A DNA stretch of 13,732 nt from Kiritimatiellales bacterium (GTDB lineage Bacteria > Verrucomicrobiota > Kiritimatiellia > Kiritimatiellales > Pontiellaceae), in assembly GCA_030630445.1 (NCBI GenBank), contig DAOVNC010000046.1:1-13732 (forward strand). The letters run 5' to 3'. Shown one piece after another: positions 13,127-13,732 of this stretch; the stretch's first letter is position 1, and each line of letters opens with the position of its first letter. The notes beneath the pieces were generated by a model, which saw only the letters and a program-made list of their open reading frames with translations, was not told the origin of the DNA and searched no databases. A program made the position numbers and the translations under genes.

Positions 13127-13732
13127 AAGAACCCCTAGTTGTCTTTATTGCCGGCGAGCGCCAACATGCCGGAAAAACCGTCACCAGCCTCGGGATCATC
13201 TCAGCCCTGTGCAATCATATTGATCCGGCGGACATCGGCTACTTCAAGCCCGTCGGCCAGGAACTCGTCACGTTGCCAAATGGTGAACGAATCGACAAGG
13301 ACGTACGCATTGTTCAGGAATTCACAGACCTCGACATGCCGGATCTGGGCGTCCTCTCCCCGGTGCGCGTCGTCTCGGGCGTAACGCGCGAATACATTGC
13401 CAGCGACAATCCGAAGGAACGTACGGCCGCCTTTGAAAAAGCCATCTATAAATCGATGGAACATCTTTCCGGCAAGCGGCTGATTATTGCGGAAGGCACC
13501 GGCCATCCCGGCGTCGGCTCGGTGCTTGGACTGTCGAACGCCCACGTCGCCAACATGCTGAATGCCCGCATCCTCTACCTTGTCGGCGGCGGCATTGGGC
13601 GCACACTCGACGAACTGGAAGTCGACCTCTCCTACTTTTCGCACAAGCGCTGCCGCGTGGCCGGCGTCCTGTTCAACAAGGTGCGCCCCAAAAAAGTCGA
13701 TATGATGCGCGAGTGCCTCCACGAAGGGGTGC
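13123..13732 (+). CDS. P-loop protein resembling the phosphotransacetylase N-terminal (BioD-like) domain, partial
   Basis: The reading frame starts at the ATG overlapping the upstream stop and runs off the window after about 203 codons. It has a P-loop, GERQHAGKT (11-19), then IGYFKPVGQ (38-46), which matches the opening of the AAA_26 domain found at the N-terminus of long phosphotransacetylases and in stand-alone relatives. LIIAEGTGHPGVGSV (about 119-133) and VAGVLFNKV (about 181-189) fit the Walker B/switch and base-binding regions of the dethiobiotin synthetase/CobQ superfamily. In such proteins this domain often senses nucleotides or metabolites rather than ligating biotin precursors. Whether a DRTGG or phosphotransacetylase domain follows lies beyond the edge. 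Coupled translation with the phosphatase lipoprotein suggests a shared pathway, but none is evident. Confidence 0.75.
   Translation, partial: MKEPLVVFIAGERQHAGKTVTSLGIISALCNHIDPADIGYFKPVGQELVTLPNGERIDKDVRIVQEFTDLDMPDLGVLSPVRVVSGVTREYIASDNPKERTAAFEKAIYKSMEHLSGKRLIIAEGTGHPGVGSVLGLSNAHVANMLNARILYLVGGGIGRTLDELEVDLSYFSHKRCRVAGVLFNKVRPKKVDMMRECLHEGV

Noticed and set aside
13201..13722. 173-residue minus-strand frame
   Set aside because: Antisense to the P-loop protein whose GKT, FKPVGQ and EGTGH motifs read cleanly on the plus strand.
1..13732. CRISPR array, tRNA or rRNA genes, transposase
   Set aside because: I saw no regularly spaced repeats, no tRNA cloverleaf and no rRNA-like or transposase-like sequence on either strand.

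Overview
The window is about 13.7 kb of moderately GC-rich Gram-negative bacterial DNA. TonB-linked outer-membrane transport, lipoprotein and Sec signals and a periplasmic TPR protein all point to a diderm. The TonB2/TtpC-type energising cluster was described in Vibrio and Shewanella. Here it sits beside a DtxR-type (not Fur-type) regulator, with REP-like repeats and a Pta-like P-loop protein. This suggests a non-proteobacterial lineage, perhaps of the PVC group (Kiritimatiellota-like). That placement is an impression from protein flavour, not a demonstrated assignment.

Layout. (1) Bases 1-1262 are an accessory segment. It has a long hairpin (56-145), REP-like repeats, and a Phd/YefM-PIN toxin-antitoxin pair behind a tandem TGTACA operator. 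The toxin frame carries an in-frame TAA at codon 77 but is otherwise intact to codon 131. Similar 20-base repeats in the same orientation (221-240 and 1230-1249) flank the pair. (2) Bases 1263-11762, all on the minus strand, form one long iron-uptake block. In transcription order it holds a 63-residue unknown protein, a TonB-dependent receptor with a CxxC in its plug, a DUF3450-type periplasmic protein, a TtpC-like ExbB relative, ExbB, ExbD, TonB, a periplasmic TPR protein, FeoA, FeoB and a FeoC-like protein. Gene junctions are mostly ATGA or TAATG overlaps or short gaps. (3) Just upstream (11901-12404, same strand) is a DtxR/MntR-family regulator with a cysteine-rich tail. The gap between it and the block (11763-11900) holds a plausible promoter, a palindrome lying across that promoter and a second near-palindrome. 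(4) Divergent from the regulator, bases 12506-13732 carry a lipoprotein with a Cys-x5-Arg phosphatase signature. It overlaps by ATGA with a P-loop protein resembling the N-terminal domain of phosphotransacetylase, which is cut by the window end.

How it could work (inference). The receptor takes an iron compound across the outer membrane. The DUF3450/TtpC/ExbB/ExbD/TonB/TPR set energises it. FeoAB then moves ferrous iron across the inner membrane, so one transcription unit would join outer- and inner-membrane steps. The adjacent metal-dependent repressor would silence the unit when iron (or manganese) is plentiful. A terminator-like hairpin after the receptor gene could let receptor be made in excess over the energising complex.
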